DNA of 64,000 nucleotides from Variovorax davisae (GTDB lineage: Bacteria > Pseudomonadota > Gammaproteobacteria > Burkholderiales > Burkholderiaceae_C): contig NZ_JASZYS010000001.1 of the NCBI RefSeq assembly GCF_030316845.1, positions 744,001-808,000 on the forward strand. Reading direction: 5' to 3'. Position 1 is the stretch's first letter. Every line of letters starts with the position of its first letter. Both the position numbers and the translations under genes were made by a program. Of the stretch, positions 57,504 through 64,000 are shown in pieces. The notes under the pieces are model-generated. The model had not been told where the DNA came from. It made no database searches and saw only the letters and a list, made by a program, of their open reading frames with translations.

Positions 57504-58418
57504 ATGGGCAGACCTGGTTTGACTCATGGGAGGGCCGTCTGGCTGATGGTGGTCGTGACCCTGATGTGGGCCACGGCCGGCGTCGTCACGCGGCACCTGG
57601 AGCATGCGCGCAGCTTCGAGGTGACCTTCTGGCGCAGCTTCTTCACCTTGCTGTCACTGGCCGTGATCCTGCCGCTGTGGCAGGGCCGCACGGTGTTCGC
57701 CAAGATCCGGCAGGGCGGCCGCGCGCTGTGGATCTCGGGCATCTGCTGGAGCGTGATGTTCACGGCCTTCATGGTCGCGCTCACGCTGACCAGCGTCGCC
57801 AACGTGCTGGTGACGATGGCCCTGGGCCCGCTGCTGACCGCACTCGGCGCCCGGCTGTTCATCGGCCACAGGCTGCCTGCGCGCACCTGGGCGGCCATCG
57901 TGGTGGCGGGCCTGGGCATCGGCTGGATGTACGGCACCCAGCTCGGCGAGGGGCAGCTGCTGGGGACCCTGGTGGCGCTGTGCGTGCCGCTGGCCGGCGC
58001 CTGCAACTGGACCGTGGTGCAGCATGCGCACGCCAAGGGCCACGACATCGACCTCGTGCCCGCGGTGCTGATCGGCGCAGTCATTTCATCGGCGGTCACC
58101 CTGCCGCTGGCCTGGCCCTTCCAGGCCAATGCGCACGACCTCGGCCTGCTGGCCTTTCTCGGATTGTTCCAGCTGGCCATCCCCTGCGTCCTGTCGGTGC
58201 TGTGCGCGCGCGTCCTGAAGGCGCCGGAGGTGGCATTGCTGGCCCTGCTCGAGGTGATCTTCGGCATTGCGCTGGCCTGGATCGGCGCCGGCGAGGAGCC
58301 CGAGCCGGCCGTGCTGACGGGCGGCGCACTGGTCATCGGCGCGCTGGTCTTCAATGAATGGCTGGGCTTGCGGGACCGGCGCGAGGCCTCCCGACAGGCG
58401 CTTCCCACGGCGCATTGA
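57504..58418 (+). CDS. EamA-family DMT transporter
   Basis: A 304-residue protein with about ten membrane segments and two EamA repeats (LMVVVTLMWATAGVVTRHLE start; second repeat from about residue 155). It lies 11 bp after typA and may share its transcript. The C-terminus is short and basic. Substrate unknown. A bidirectional terminator follows at 58428-58452. Confidence 0.85.
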   Translation: MGRPGLTHGRAVWLMVVVTLMWATAGVVTRHLEHARSFEVTFWRSFFTLLSLAVILPLWQGRTVFAKIRQGGRALWISGICWSVMFTAFMVALTLTSVANVLVTMALGPLLTALGARLFIGHRLPARTWAAIVVAGLGIGWMYGTQLGEGQLLGTLVALCVPLAGACNWTVVQHAHAKGHDIDLVPAVLIGAVISSAVTLPLAWPFQANAHDLGLLAFLGLFQLAIPCVLSVLCARVLKAPEVALLALLEVIFGIALAWIGAGEEPEPAVLTGGALVIGALVFNEWLGLRDRREASRQALPTAH

Positions 58419-58427
58419 GCAAGAAAA

Positions 58428-58452
58428 AAGGCCGGCGCATGACGCCGGCCTT
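58428..58452. terminator. Bidirectional terminator
   Basis: AAGGCCGGCG (58428-58437) and CGCCGGCCTT (58443-58452) form a perfect 10-bp stem with a 5-nt loop. Flanking A-run on the left favours leftward termination of the lipoprotein gene, and it also closes the typA-side transcript. Confidence 0.85.
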
Positions 58453-58487
58453 CTTCATTGCGGATGCGCCTCCCGGGCGCAGGGCGC

Positions 58488-58871
58488 TCAGGGACGAGCG
58501 AGCTTCCAGACGCCGTTGACGCCGTCGCCGGTCTTGTCGCCGGCCTTGGTGTCCTTCGACCAGTAGTAGAGCGGCGCGCCCTTGTAGGCCCATTGCTTGG
58601 TGCCGTCGTCGCGCGTGATGATGGTGTAGGCGCCCATCGGCTTGGCCGTGTCGGCCACCTTGAGGGCCGGCCAGGCGGTGATGCAAGGTCCGTTGCAGGC
58701 GGACTTGCCGCTGCCGACGACGTCGCGGTCGAAGGTGTAGAGCGTCATGCCGGAGGGGCCGATCAGCACGCCGTCGGCGGTGCGGGTCGGAGTGTCCGGC
58801 GCCTTGCCGGACATGCTGCCGCAACCGGCGAGCAGGGCAGCGGCAAGAATCGAGGCGCTGAGCAGTTTCAT
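58488..58871 (-). CDS. Secreted-repeat lipoprotein (COG4315/Lipoprotein_15-like)
   Basis: A 127-residue lipoprotein. The signal ends in AALLAGCGS with a lipobox Cys near residue 17. The remainder fits the 'secreted repeat of unknown function' fold: SGMTLYTFDRD, then CNGPCITAWPAL, then QWAYKGAPLYYWSKD and GVNGVWKLARP. Two conserved cysteines flank NGP. Located downstream of the sigma/anti-sigma pair, so it may be a target or part of the same regulon. Confidence 0.88.
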   Translation of the reverse strand: MKLLSASILAAALLAGCGSMSGKAPDTPTRTADGVLIGPSGMTLYTFDRDVVGSGKSACNGPCITAWPALKVADTAKPMGAYTIITRDDGTKQWAYKGAPLYYWSKDTKAGDKTGDGVNGVWKLARP

Positions 58872-58916
58872 GAAGTTTCTCCTTCGGTTAAAAAAACGGA
58901 ATGCAGCCCGGACAGT

Positions 58917-59657
58917 CTAGCCGCCGGCATTTTCGAGCTGGCGGTGGACGGTGGTCGCGAGGCCCAGCAAGGCATCGCGCGCAAGCGCGCCCGCCAGAGC
59001 GTAGCCGAAGCCGCGATCGACCCAGTAGAAGCTCGGCACCGGGCCCTCGGTGGCGAAGCGGAAGGCGGTTTCGCCGGCCGCCGAGCCCGCCGCGCCATCG
59101 AGGCTGCCGACATACAGCGTCACACGCTCGCCGCCGGCGCCCTCGAACATGAACTGCGCCCGCGGCCCCTGGCTGCCCGGCAGCAGCCGGCCGCCGACCA
59201 GCGTGTAGCCCTGGGCCGACAGGTCGGGCAGTCTCAAGGGCCGGTCGAGCCGCCTGGACAGCCACTGCACCAGGTGCTGCTGCTCGGCCGCGGCGACTTC
59301 CACCGGATGCCGCTTCTCGGGCGCGTAGACCGCATGCGCGACCGCTGCCGCATGCACGAACTCCTGCGCGGCCGGCACGGCGCGCGCCAGACGCGCCGTG
59401 CTGCCGGTGGCGCGCAGCCACTGCGAATTGGCGATCCAGCCGGCGCCAAAGGCGATCAGCACGGCGGCCGCCATGGCACCCCAGCGCAGCCATGGGGCGT
59501 CGGCGCCGCGCGGCGCCGCCCCGGCGCCCGCCGCCGCCAGCAGGGCCGCGGGCACGGGCTCGTCGAGCACCTCGCGGTGCAGCTGGCGCAGGGCGTCGCG
59601 CTGGGCCAGCCAGGCGTGCGGATCGTCGTCGTCGAGGGGCGGAGGTGGGATGTTCAT
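58917..59657 (-). CDS. Transmembrane anti-sigma factor
   Basis: A 246-residue protein with an N-terminal cytoplasmic part (about 1-55) and one membrane segment (WGAMAAAVLIAFGAGWIA, about residues 59-76). A periplasmic domain follows. It is coupled by position to the ECF sigma gene, 12 bp downstream of it, and matches COG5662-type anti-sigma factors. The H-x3-C-x2-C zinc motif of the ZAS class is absent, so it belongs to the zinc-free type. It probably holds the sigma factor at the inner membrane until an envelope signal releases it. Confidence 0.8.
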   Translation of the reverse strand: MNIPPPPLDDDDPHAWLAQRDALRQLHREVLDEPVPAALLAAAGAGAAPRGADAPWLRWGAMAAAVLIAFGAGWIANSQWLRATGSTARLARAVPAAQEFVHAAAVAHAVYAPEKRHPVEVAAAEQQHLVQWLSRRLDRPLRLPDLSAQGYTLVGGRLLPGSQGPRAQFMFEGAGGERVTLYVGSLDGAAGSAAGETAFRFATEGPVPSFYWVDRGFGYALAGALARDALLGLATTVHRQLENAGG

Positions 59658-59669
59658 GGCGGGCGGCCG

Positions 59670-60176
59670 TTACTTGAGGCGGCGCAGGGCCGTACGGCCG
59701 GCGACCGGCGGCGCCTCGTCCATCAGGGCCTGCAGGCGGGTGCGCGCCCGCGACAGGCGCGACATGACGGTGCCGGCCGGGATGCCGAGGACCTTCGCCA
59801 CCTGGGCGTACGACAGGTCTTCGAGCGCGACCAGCAGCAGCACCGCGCGCTGGTCCTCGGGCAGCAGCAGCAAGCAGCGCTGCAGGTCGATCGCCTGGTC
59901 GCGCTGGGCGTCGGCGGCGCGCAGTTCATGCGCGGCCTCGTCGATGTCGACCATGGCGCGCGGCGGCGCCCGCCGCAGCTGGCTGGCGAACTGGTTGTGC
60001 ATGATCGTGAACAGCCAGGCCCGCAGGTCGGTGCCCAGGCTCCAGAGCCGCCATTTGCTGCAGGCGCGCTCCAGCGTGTCCTGCACCAGGTCGTCGGCCG
60101 CCCAGGCGTCGCCGGTCAGCGCGCGCGCGTAACGCCGCAGGCTCGGGATGTGGGGGACGAGGGCGCGTGGATCCAT
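59670..60176 (-). CDS. ECF-type RNA polymerase sigma factor
   Basis: A 168-residue group IV sigma factor. Region 2 covers about residues 8-75 (DDLVQDTLERACSKW, then LRAWLFTIMHNQFASQLRR). Region 4 covers about 105-155 (LPEDQRAVLLLVALEDLSYAQ, in parts, then VLGIPAGTVMSRLSRAR). It directs RNA polymerase to a small stress regulon. It is first in the leftward operon sigma, anti-sigma, lipoprotein. The short 72-bp gap upstream (60177-60248) holds its promoter. Confidence 0.93.
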   Translation of the reverse strand: MDPRALVPHIPSLRRYARALTGDAWAADDLVQDTLERACSKWRLWSLGTDLRAWLFTIMHNQFASQLRRAPPRAMVDIDEAAHELRAADAQRDQAIDLQRCLLLLPEDQRAVLLLVALEDLSYAQVAKVLGIPAGTVMSRLSRARTRLQALMDEAPPVAGRTALRRLK

Positions 60177-60248
60177 GGATGATGTACCTGATGCACGAAC
60201 GCCAACGGGCCGCCGTTTATTCCACCGGCCGCGAAAAAAACTTTGTCG

Positions 60249-60728
60249 TCAACGGCTGCGGCTCTTCATGGCGCGCTCGACCTCGCGCTTGCCTTCGCGG
60301 TCCTTGATGGTGTCGCGCTTGTCGTGCTCGGCCTTGCCCTTGGCCAGGGCGATCTCGCACTTGACCTTGCCGGCCTTCCAGTGGAGGTTGAGCGGCACCA
60401 GCGTGTAGCCCTTCTGCTCGACCTTGCCGATCAGGCGGCGGATCTGCTCCTTGTGCAGCAGCAGCTTCTTGGTGCGCACCGAGTCCGGGTTGATGTGGGT
60501 CGAGGCCGACTTGAGCGGGTTGATCTGGCAGCCGATCACGTAGAGCTCGCCTTCGCGGATCACGACGTAGCCGTCGGTCAGCTGCACCTTGCCTTCGCGC
60601 AGCGACTTGACCTCCCAGCCTTCGAGCACCATGCCGGCCTCGAAGCGCTCTTCGAAGAAATAGTTGTACGCGGCCTTCTTGTTGTCGGCGATGCGGGAGG
60701 AGGGGTCTTGCTTCTTTTTGGTGGCCAT
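60249..60728 (-). CDS. smpB: SsrA-binding protein SmpB
   Basis: A 159-residue SmpB that brings tmRNA to stalled ribosomes. The N-terminal [21 protein letters not shown] is typical, followed by [19 protein letters not shown] near residue 38. [25 protein letters not shown] (in parts) lies mid-protein, and the C-terminal tail is basic, [19 protein letters not shown]. Length equals most SmpB proteins. It is divergent from ratA with 62 bp between, the conserved arrangement. Confidence 0.97.
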   Translation of the reverse strand: MATKKKQDPSSRIADNKKAAYNYFFEERFEAGMVLEGWEVKSLREGKVQLTDGYVVIREGELYVIGCQINPLKSASTHINPDSVRTKKLLLHKEQIRRLIGKVEQKGYTLVPLNLHWKAGKVKCEIALAKGKAEHDKRDTIKDREGKREVERAMKSRSR

Positions 60729-60790
60729 GGTGTTTCAGGTGAGGGCTGCATGGCTTCAATACAATCCGTCGCGCACGCTGTGCCGATTCT

Positions 60791-61237
60791 ATGAAAACAG
60801 TCCACAAGTCCGTTCTTATCTGGTACAGCGCCGAAGAGATGTACGCGCTCGTCACCGACGTGGCGAAGTATCCCGAGTTCCTGCCGTGGTGCGACCGCTC
60901 CAAGGTCATCGAGCAGAGCGAGCTCGGCATGACGGCCGAGGTCGGCCTCGCCTTCAGCGGCTTTCACCAGAGCTTCACCACCCGCAACACCCACGTACCG
61001 GGCCGCGAGGTGCACCTGAAGCTGGTCGACGGCCCGTTCTCCAACCTCGATGGCGTCTGGACCTTCACGCCGGTCGGCGAGGAGGGCGAACGCGCCTGCC
61101 GGGTCGAGCTCAACCTGAGCTACGGCTTCAGCAATTTCGCGCTGCAGGCGCTGGTCGGCCCGGTGTTCGACAAGATTGCCTCGAACCTGGTGGAGGCCTT
61201 CGTGAAGCGCGCCGAGCACGTCTACGGGGCCACCTGA
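60791..61237 (+). CDS. ratA: RatA/COQ10-family START-domain protein
   Basis: A 148-residue SRPBCC/START-fold protein. Family motifs include SAEEMYALVTDVAKYPEFLPWC (in parts, residues 12-33) and LVDGPFSNLDGVWTFTPVG near residue 78. In E. coli RatA was reported to block 70S formation; homologues may bind quinones (COQ10-like). The gene is divergent from smpB and overlaps rnfH at a TGATG junction. Confidence 0.9.
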   Translation: MKTVHKSVLIWYSAEEMYALVTDVAKYPEFLPWCDRSKVIEQSELGMTAEVGLAFSGFHQSFTTRNTHVPGREVHLKLVDGPFSNLDGVWTFTPVGEEGERACRVELNLSYGFSNFALQALVGPVFDKIASNLVEAFVKRAEHVYGAT

Positions 61238-61569
61238 TGCCCCGGGTCACGGTGGCCTGTTCGCCGGCAGCGCGCGAGGTCTTCGAGCAGGTGCTCGACG
61301 TCGCGCCGGGTGCGACGGTGCGCGATGCCGTCATGGCCAGCGGATTGGCGCAGGCGCTGCCCGGTCTCGGCTGGGCCGCGTTGTCGCCGGGCATCTGGGG
61401 CCGCGCGGTGGCATGGGAGCAGGCCGTGCGCGACCTGGACCGGGTCGAGCTGTGCCGCCCGCTCACGGTCGATCCGAAGGTGGCGCGCCGCGAGCGTTTC
61501 CGCCAGCAGGGCGCGCGCGGCACGGGGCTCTTCGCGAACCGCCGCAAGGGCGGCAAGGCAGGGTACTGA
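61237..61569 (+). CDS. rnfH: RnfH family ubiquitin-fold protein
   Basis: A 110-residue small protein of the RnfH/UPF0125 family with a beta-grasp fold. It starts RVTVACSPAAREVFEQVLDVAPGATVRDAV (in parts), with VELCRPLTVDPKVARRERF near residue 70 as the family signature. The ratA-rnfH order with overlapping stop and start (61235-61239) is conserved. Function is not well established. Confidence 0.9.
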   Translation: MPRVTVACSPAAREVFEQVLDVAPGATVRDAVMASGLAQALPGLGWAALSPGIWGRAVAWEQAVRDLDRVELCRPLTVDPKVARRERFRQQGARGTGLFANRRKGGKAGY

Positions 61570-61594
61570 ACCGTCCGCCCACGGGCGGCGGTCG

Positions 61595-62134
61595 CTACTT
61601 GCAGTCGGAGGCGATGACGGCGTCGAGGCGCTTCTGCTCGCTGGCGCGCGCCTCGTCGTCCATGATGATGCGCTCGCCCTGGGCATTCACGCGGGCGACG
61701 CGGATGCCGCTGTCCATGGTCGCCTTGCCCTGGCGCGCCCGGCTGCAGTTCTCGGCCCTGGCCTGGGCGATCTTCTGCGCCTCGGCGGCCTGCTTGGCCT
61801 TCTCGGCTTCCTCGGCCTTGCGGGCCTTCTCCTCGAGTTCCTTGTCGACGCCGGCACCCTTGGCAGCGCCAGCGGGGGCAGGGGCAGGGCCGGCCGCCGG
61901 CGGTGCGGCCGGCGCGGTGTCGGTCGCCTCGCCTGCTGGCGACGGCGCGCTGAAGTTCAGCCGCTTGGGCGGCGCGTTGGGCCGGCGCAGGATGTTCTTG
62001 TCGGGGATGTCCGGCGGCGGCGCCTGGTCGCTGAAGACCTTCTTGTTGTCCTTGTCGAGCCACTGCCACTGGGCGTGCGCACCCAGGGGCAGCAGGAAAA
62101 CGGACCCGATGAGGAGCAACTGCGCGAGCTTCAT
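61595..62134 (-). CDS. DUF4124-domain exported protein
   Basis: A 179-residue protein with a signal peptide (residues 1-21, ending AHAQ). A DUF4124 domain follows directly ([22 protein letters not shown]). Beyond it are an Ala/Pro linker and a helical Glu/Lys/Ala segment (about 100-130), then two cysteines near residues 131 and 178. Such proteins are common in Betaproteobacteria and of unknown role, probably periplasmic. It faces rnfH tail-to-tail. Confidence 0.85.
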   Translation of the reverse strand: MKLAQLLLIGSVFLLPLGAHAQWQWLDKDNKKVFSDQAPPPDIPDKNILRRPNAPPKRLNFSAPSPAGEATDTAPAAPPAAGPAPAPAGAAKGAGVDKELEEKARKAEEAEKAKQAAEAQKIAQARAENCSRARQGKATMDSGIRVARVNAQGERIIMDDEARASEQKRLDAVIASDCK

Positions 62135-62301
62135 GCGCCAAGTTTAGCGCCGCCTTACGTTTTGCAACGTGCTTGCTGGCGTATTTGCAACGCTCGGGCG
62201 GCATTTGGCCGCACCGGGACCACCGCTCGCCGCCACGGCTTGTCCCTCCAACTGCCCGGACGCCGAGCCCTCGTTACAATCCATCTTTTGGAGCTTCACC
62301 C

Positions 62302-63771
62302 ATGCGCCTTCTCGGCAAAGCGCTCACCTTCGACGACGTGTTGCTGGTGCCAGCGTTCTCCCAGGTCCTGCCCAAGGACACCTCCCTCGCCACCCGGCTC
62401 TCCCGCAACATCACGCTCAATCTGCCGCTGGTTTCAGCCGCGATGGACACCGTGACCGAAGCCCGCCTCGCGATCGCCATCGCGCAGGAAGGCGGCATCG
62501 GCATCGTTCACAAGAACCTGACCCCCGCCGAACAGGCCGCCCAGGTGGCCAAGGTGAAGCGCTACGAATCGGGCGTGCTGCGCGATCCGGTGGTGATCAC
62601 GCCGACGCACACGGTGCGCCAGGTGATGGCGCTGTCGGATCAGCTCGGCATCTCGGGCTTCCCGGTCTGCGACGCCGGCAAGGTGGTCGGCATCGTCACC
62701 GGCCGCGACCTGCGTTTCGAGAGCCGCTACGACGTGCCGGTCAGCGAGATCATGACGCAGCGCGACAGGCTCATCACGGTGCCCGACGGCACCACGCTGG
62801 CCGATGCCAAGGCGCTGCTCAACAAGTACAAGCTCGAACGCCTGCTGGTGATCAACGAGGCCTGGGAGCTCAAGGGCCTGATCACGGTGAAGGACATCAC
62901 CAAGCAGACCAGCTTCCCGAACGCGGCGCGCGACTCCAGCGGCCGCCTGCGCGTAGGCGCTGCGGTGGGCGTGGGCGAAGGCACCGAGGAGCGCGTCGAG
63001 GCGCTGGTGAAGGCCGGCGTCGACGCCATCGTGGTCGACACCGCGCACGGCCACAGCGCCGGCGTGATCGAGCGCGTGCGCTGGGTCAAGCAGAACTATC
63101 CGCAGGTCGACGTGATCGGCGGCAACATCGCCACCGGCGACGCCGCCCGGGCACTGGCCGACGCCGGCGCCGACGCGGTCAAGGTCGGCATCGGCCCCGG
63201 CTCGATCTGCACCACCCGCATCGTGGCCGGCGTGGGCGTGCCGCAGATCATGGCGATCGACAACGTCGCCACCGCGCTGCAGGGCACCGGCGTGCCGCTG
63301 ATCGCCGATGGCGGCGTGCGCTATTCGGGCGACATCGCGAAGGCGATCGCGGCCGGCGCCAGCACCGTGATGATGGGCGGCATGTTCGCCGGCACCGAAG
63401 AGGCGCCGGGCGAGATCGTGCTGTTCCAGGGCCGCAGCTACAAGAGCTACCGCGGCATGGGCTCGATCGGCGCGATGCAGCAGGGCAGCGCCGACCGCTA
63501 CTTCCAGGAATCGACCACCGGCAACCCGAACGCCGACAAGCTGGTGCCCGAAGGCATCGAAGGCCGCGTGCCCTACAAGGGCTCGATGGTCTCGATCGTC
63601 TACCAGATGTCCGGCGGGCTGCGCGCCAGCATGGGCTACTGCGGCTGCGCCACGATCGACGACATGAAGAACAAGGCCGAGTTCGTCGAGATCACCACGG
63701 CCGGCATCCGCGAGAGCCACGTGCACGACGTGCAGATCACCAAGGAAGCGCCGAACTACAGGGCCGAGTAA
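62302..63771 (+). CDS. guaB: IMP dehydrogenase
   Basis: A 489-residue enzyme for the first step of GMP synthesis. The N-terminal [17 protein letters not shown] is the family start. Two CBS domains lie at about residues 93-205. The catalytic Cys loop is [20 protein letters not shown] near residue 297, and the flap holds [15 protein letters not shown] at 62290-62293 precedes ATG 62302. Length is usual (487-490). No guaA lies within the window after it. Confidence 0.97.
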   Translation: MRLLGKALTFDDVLLVPAFSQVLPKDTSLATRLSRNITLNLPLVSAAMDTVTEARLAIAIAQEGGIGIVHKNLTPAEQAAQVAKVKRYESGVLRDPVVITPTHTVRQVMALSDQLGISGFPVCDAGKVVGIVTGRDLRFESRYDVPVSEIMTQRDRLITVPDGTTLADAKALLNKYKLERLLVINEAWELKGLITVKDITKQTSFPNAARDSSGRLRVGAAVGVGEGTEERVEALVKAGVDAIVVDTAHGHSAGVIERVRWVKQNYPQVDVIGGNIATGDAARALADAGADAVKVGIGPGSICTTRIVAGVGVPQIMAIDNVATALQGTGVPLIADGGVRYSGDIAKAIAAGASTVMMGGMFAGTEEAPGEIVLFQGRSYKSYRGMGSIGAMQQGSADRYFQESTTGNPNADKLVPEGIEGRVPYKGSMVSIVYQMSGGLRASMGYCGCATIDDMKNKAEFVEITTAGIRESHVHDVQITKEAPNYRAE

Positions 63772-63777
63772 GCCTGA

Positions 63778-63849
63778 TCTGGCCAGAGTTTGAGATTCAG
63801 GCCAGACTGGCGTTAGAATTTGGGCCAGATCACTATTTTCTGGCCCAAA
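63778..63849 (+). promoter_or_regulatory. Operator-like repeats at the Phd/YefM gene
   Basis: GGCCAGA occurs at 63781-63787, 63800-63806 and in the longer arm at 63823-63829. The last is part of a perfect 11-bp inverted repeat, TTTGGGCCAGA (63819-63829) and TCTGGCCCAAA (63839-63849). Its right arm reaches the A of the ATG. The first box is itself a palindrome (TCTGGCCAGA, 63778-63787). Antitoxins of this family repress their own operon, so these are likely its operators. Confidence 0.65.
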
Positions 63850-64000
63850 TGCAATCCCTCGGCATCGCTGAAGCCAAGAACAACTTCTCGGCCCTGATCG
63901 ACCTGGTCGAGAAGGGCGAGGAAGTGCGCATCACGCGCCACGGCAAGGAAGTCGTGCGCATGCTGCCGGTACGCCGCAAGCCGGTCATCACCGACGAGCA
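63849..64000 (+). CDS. Phd/YefM-type antitoxin (partial, cut by window end)
   Basis: The first 50 codons of a gene that runs off the window. The protein begins MQSLGIAEAKNNFSALIDLV, then EKGEEVRITRHGKEVVRMLP, the typical Phd/YefM fold start in which the segment binds operator DNA. A toxin gene (PIN or RelE/Doc-type) should follow to the right. The start codon lies inside the 11-bp inverted repeat, and no clear ribosome-binding site precedes it, which suggests leaderless or weakly initiated translation. Confidence 0.85.
   Translation, partial: MQSLGIAEAKNNFSALIDLVEKGEEVRITRHGKEVVRMLPVRRKPVITDE

Overview
The window is high-GC DNA whose gene order and protein families fit a betaproteobacterium of the order Burkholderiales, most likely family Comamonadaceae (Variovorax/Ramlibacter-like). 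Pointers are the dapC-dapD-PilT/U-dapE-prmB run, the rimP-nusA-infB-rbfA-truB-typA run, smpB facing ratA-rnfH, and lptFG facing pepA-holC. The genus is an inference from family knowledge; no search was run.

Positions 1 to about 8708 are the right-hand part of an integrated genetic island. It ends in a 3' half of a tRNA-Lys(UUU) gene (8664-8708) that lacks its 5' half, as expected for an attachment site made by integration into the anticodon loop to 3' end of a tRNA gene. The left end, the intact tRNA and any integrase lie outside the window. The island carries an excisionase-like HTH gene behind a strong palindrome, a short CHC2 zinc-finger protein and a RepA/AAA-type helicase with overlapping genes. 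A 300-bp non-coding stretch with four 9-bp direct repeats and inverted repeats follows and could be an origin. Next come an overlapping DUF2971 and HEPN-domain gene pair, seven tightly packed small genes ending in a stand-alone sigma-region-4-like protein, and a leftward group with an AbiU2-like HEPN protein. The island looks like a small replicating or mobilisable element with two HEPN-based candidate defence or toxin modules.

From 8709 on the sequence is chromosomal. 8.7-14 kb: RIO-family kinase, envelope-type and hypothetical proteins, and an ABC-F ATPase. 13.8-20.5 kb: prmB and the succinylase branch of lysine/diaminopimelate synthesis (dapE, dapD, dapC) with a type IV pilus retraction ATPase paralogue inside the cluster, then argA. 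20.5-25.4 kb: a VapBC-type pair, hrpA and a tiny DUF3309 membrane protein. 25.5-30.3 kb: a methionine-type aminotransferase, a CysB-family regulator, a CbiX-like chelatase and the LPS exporter genes lptG and lptF. 30.3-34.7 kb: pepA, holC, an amino-acid-binding lipoprotein, a single-domain response regulator and tRNA-Ser(GGA).

34.9-41.5 kb: a large inducible-type Lys/Arg/Orn decarboxylase, a DMT transporter, and a phosphonate group (HD-domain protein, FAD oxidoreductase, phosphonoacetaldehyde hydrolase PhnX) with no adjacent phnW. A secreted ATP-dependent DNA ligase follows. 41.6-49.1 kb: fabI, then a Yej-type oligopeptide/microcin C ABC importer with a coupled MFS transporter. 49.1-57.5 kb: the transcription/translation operon rimP-nusA-infB-rbfA-truB-typA, preceded by a TATAAT box and an immediate intrinsic terminator. 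57.5-62.1 kb: a DMT transporter, a lipoprotein, an anti-sigma/ECF sigma pair, smpB, ratA, rnfH and a DUF4124 protein. 62.3-64 kb: guaB and the start of a Phd/YefM-type antitoxin gene whose start codon sits in an 11-bp inverted repeat.
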